Both the position numbers and the translations under genes were made by a program. From an uncultured Bacilli bacterium (GTDB lineage: Bacteria > Bacillota_I > Bacilli_A > RF39 > UBA660): a stretch of DNA of 6,221 nucleotides. Shown piece by piece: positions 4,749 to 6,221 of the stretch. Location: NCBI GenBank assembly GCA_947625425.1, contig CANQOH010000055.1, positions 1-6,221 of the forward strand, in the 5' to 3' direction. Under the pieces are notes generated by a model. It was not told where the DNA came from. It saw nothing but the letters and a program-made list of their open reading frames with translations, and made no database searches. Positions within the stretch are counted from its first letter, which is position 1. Each line of letters starts with the position of its first letter.

Positions 4749-4777
4749 TTGACACTAAATAAAATAAATTATAAAAT
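4749..4777 (+). promoter_or_regulatory. promoter of the ATPase gene
   Basis: A perfect TTGACA (4749-4754) is followed after 17 bp by TAAAAT (4772-4777); an alternative TATAAA at 4770 has a 15-bp spacer. Transcription would start near 4784, leaving a very short leader with the SD-like AAGTGAG (4787-4793) 8 nt from the ATG. The gene is thus transcribed apart from the surface gene before it. Confidence 0.65.
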
Positions 4778-4801
4778 TTTAATAGAAAGTGAGAATCAAT
4801 T

Positions 4802-6055
4802 ATGGAAATAAAGAGAGATTATTACTTAGACCAATTAAAGTCTAGAGAAAACAATGGATTAATAAAAGTAATAACTGGATTAAGAAGATCTGGCAAATCA
4901 TATCTCCTATTTAATCTATATTATAATTATTTAATTGATAAAGGAATTAATAAGTCACATATTATAACAATAGCACTTGATGACTTATCAAATGAAAAGT
5001 TAAGAGATCCTTATAATATGTTAGATTATATAAAAAAATCTATAAAAGATGATAAATTATATTATATCTTCTTAGATGAAATTCAATATCTAGATAGATT
5101 TGAAGAAGTACTAAATAGTTTATTACATATAAAAAATGTAGATGTATATGTAACTGGAAGCAATTCTAAACTTCTATCAAGTGATGTCATCACAGAATTT
5201 AGAGGACGTGGTGATGAGATTCAAGTTCATCCCCTAACATTTAAAGAATTTTATTCTGTATATGATGGATCAGTTGATGAAGCTTGGGATGACTACTTCA
5301 ATTATGGTGGAATGCCATTAGTTCTTTCTTATCAAGATCCAGCTAAAAAAGCTGATTATTTAAAAGGATTATTTGATAAAGTTTATCTTTCAGATATTAT
5401 TGAAAGATATAATATCAAAAATAAAGTTGAATTAAATGAATTATTAGATATATTATCTTCTGATATTGGTTCCCTAACTAATCCACTTAAATTATCAAAA
5501 GTATTTCGTAGTACTAAAGGAAATAAAATTACAGATAAAACAATTAATAGATATATTGAATATTTAGATGATGCATTTCTGATCAATAAAGTTCAAAGAT
5601 ATGATATCAAAGGTAAAAAATATATTAATTCTCCATATAAATTTTATTTTGAAGATATTGGATTAAGAAATGCAAGATTAAATTTCAGACAAGTTGAAGA
5701 AAATCATGTAATGGAAAATATTATCTATAATGAATTAAAAGTTAGAGGTTATGCAGTAGATATTGGAATCGTAAATGTATATGATTATGATAAAAATAAA
5801 AAAAGGATATTAAAAAACTACGAAGTAGATTTTATTGCTACTAAAGGTAATAATAAATATTATATTCAATCAGCATTTTCAATAGATAATATTGGAAAGC
5901 TTGAACAGGAAACAAAATCATTAAATAATATTGATGATTCATTTAAAAAAATAATTGTAGTAATAAATAATATAAAACCTAGAAAAAATGAAGATGGAAT
6001 TACTACTATAGGAATATATAATTTCTTATTAGAAGATAATAGTTTAGATTTATAA
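4802..6055 (+). CDS. ATP-binding protein, AAA_14/DUF4143 family
   Basis: 417 residues, close to the usual family length. The N-terminal P-loop ATPase has Walker A GLRRSGKS (26-33), Walker B YYIFLDEIQ (87-95, D92 and catalytic E93), a sensor-like VTGSN (117-121) and an arginine-rich EFRGRG (132-137). HPLTFKEFY (143-151) and YFNYGGMPLVL (165-175) are signature segments of this family. The C-terminal part (about 200-417) carries a winged-helix-like region and the DUF4143 PD-(D/E)xK-like fold: E305, YEVDFIA (340-346, D343) and YYIQSAF (353-359). The usual terminal lysine is missing, as is common in the family, so nuclease activity is doubtful. The cellular function of these ATPases is poorly known and none is assigned here. 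It has its own promoter and terminator, so its place between two copies of the surface-gene leader may be incidental. Confidence 0.9.
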   Translation: MEIKRDYYLDQLKSRENNGLIKVITGLRRSGKSYLLFNLYYNYLIDKGINKSHIITIALDDLSNEKLRDPYNMLDYIKKSIKDDKLYYIFLDEIQYLDRFEEVLNSLLHIKNVDVYVTGSNSKLLSSDVITEFRGRGDEIQVHPLTFKEFYSVYDGSVDEAWDDYFNYGGMPLVLSYQDPAKKADYLKGLFDKVYLSDIIERYNIKNKVELNELLDILSSDIGSLTNPLKLSKVFRSTKGNKITDKTINRYIEYLDDAFLINKVQRYDIKGKKYINSPYKFYFEDIGLRNARLNFRQVEENHVMENIIYNELKVRGYAVDIGIVNVYDYDKNKKRILKNYEVDFIATKGNNKYYIQSAFSIDNIGKLEQETKSLNNIDDSFKKIIVVINNIKPRKNEDGITTIGIYNFLLEDNSLDL

Positions 6056-6058
6056 TTT

Positions 6059-6091
6059 AAGTTATCGAAGTAAAAAGCGATAACTTTTTTT
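6059..6091 (+). terminator. rho-independent terminator of the ATPase gene
   Basis: A perfect 9-bp stem, AAGTTATCG (6059-6067) with CGATAACTT (6078-6086), has a 10-nt loop and continues into a T run to 6091. It begins 3 nt after the stop codon. Confidence 0.88.
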
Positions 6092-6143
6092 ATTACGAAA
6101 AATTTTCACAATAAAAAAAGTTAACCCCTCCCACAAATGTTGT

Positions 6144-6221
6144 GTTTACCCCCTTAATAATATAATTAACTATAGAAAGGAGATTAATTTGTTTAAAAGC
6201 AAACAATTTTAAGAAAGGGAG
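6144..6221 (+). repeat. 78-bp direct repeat, copy 2, leader of a gene beyond the window
   Basis: This block is identical to 3171-3248 and includes TATAAT (6161-6166), AGAAAGGAG, the 7-codon leader frame (6189-6212) and AAAGGGAG at the very edge. By analogy a start codon would fall near 6230, outside the window. The next gene is therefore probably another surface protein under the same leader. That is an inference from the leader alone. Confidence 0.9.
6189..6212 (+). CDS. second copy of the possible leader peptide MFKSKQF
   Basis: Same TTG start, SD spacing, hairpin and TAA stop as the frame at 3216-3239. Because the whole 78-bp block is identical, preservation of the frame is not independent evidence for translation. 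Confidence 0.4.
   Translation: MFKSKQF

Noticed and set aside
3171..6221. CRISPR-like or composite transposon reading of the 78-bp repeats
   Set aside because: There are only two copies, almost 3 kb apart, with no transposase between them. Their content (TATAAT, SD, leader frame) marks them as gene leaders.

Overview
The window looks like a chromosomal accessory region from a low-GC Gram-positive bacterium (Bacillota, possibly an uncultured gut Bacilli or Erysipelotrichia-type lineage). The evidence is the strong A+T bias, SD sites close to AGAAAGGAGG, TTG starts, U-tailed hairpin terminators, and two secreted proteins with sortase-type C-terminal anchors. Tryptophan is encoded by TGG and all four genes end in TAA, so nothing points to the Mycoplasma code. 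The species cannot be named from the sequence alone.

Layout, left to right. Positions 1-120 are AT-rich with no gene. A probable small structured RNA (about 217 to 118, minus strand) has its own TTGACA-N17-TAATAT promoter and ends in a stem followed by a U tract. A terminator (281-305) closes a minus-strand gene for a cell-surface protein (308-1243) with a signal peptide, a FIVAR-like helical segment and a C-terminal APNTF anchor. Its promoter (1278-1308) carries nine consecutive G residues directly upstream of a perfect TATAAT, giving a 19-bp spacer to a perfect TTGACA. This is the classic layout of a slipped-strand phase-variable promoter. An IS30-family insertion sequence follows (about 1416-2754), with an intact DDE transposase and imperfect 20-bp terminal inverted repeats. 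About 500 bp of non-coding DNA comes next, including a G-quadruplex candidate on the minus strand.

The right half holds a second surface protein (3257-4645), a predicted parallel beta-helix with almost the same C-terminal anchor as the first. A terminator follows, whose stem core matches that of the first gene. A separately transcribed ATPase of the AAA_14/DUF4143 type (4802-6055) has its own promoter and terminator.

A 78-bp sequence immediately upstream of the beta-helix gene (3171-3248) recurs without a mismatch at the right edge of the window (6144-6221). It contains a TATAAT box, a near-perfect SD, and a possible 7-codon leader peptide whose start codon sits in a small hairpin. The window therefore appears to stop just before another gene with the same leader. 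The whole reads as a surface-protein locus in which a shared leader is reused, one promoter looks phase-variable, and an IS has landed between the two surface genes. The link between the surface genes and the ATPase is positional only.
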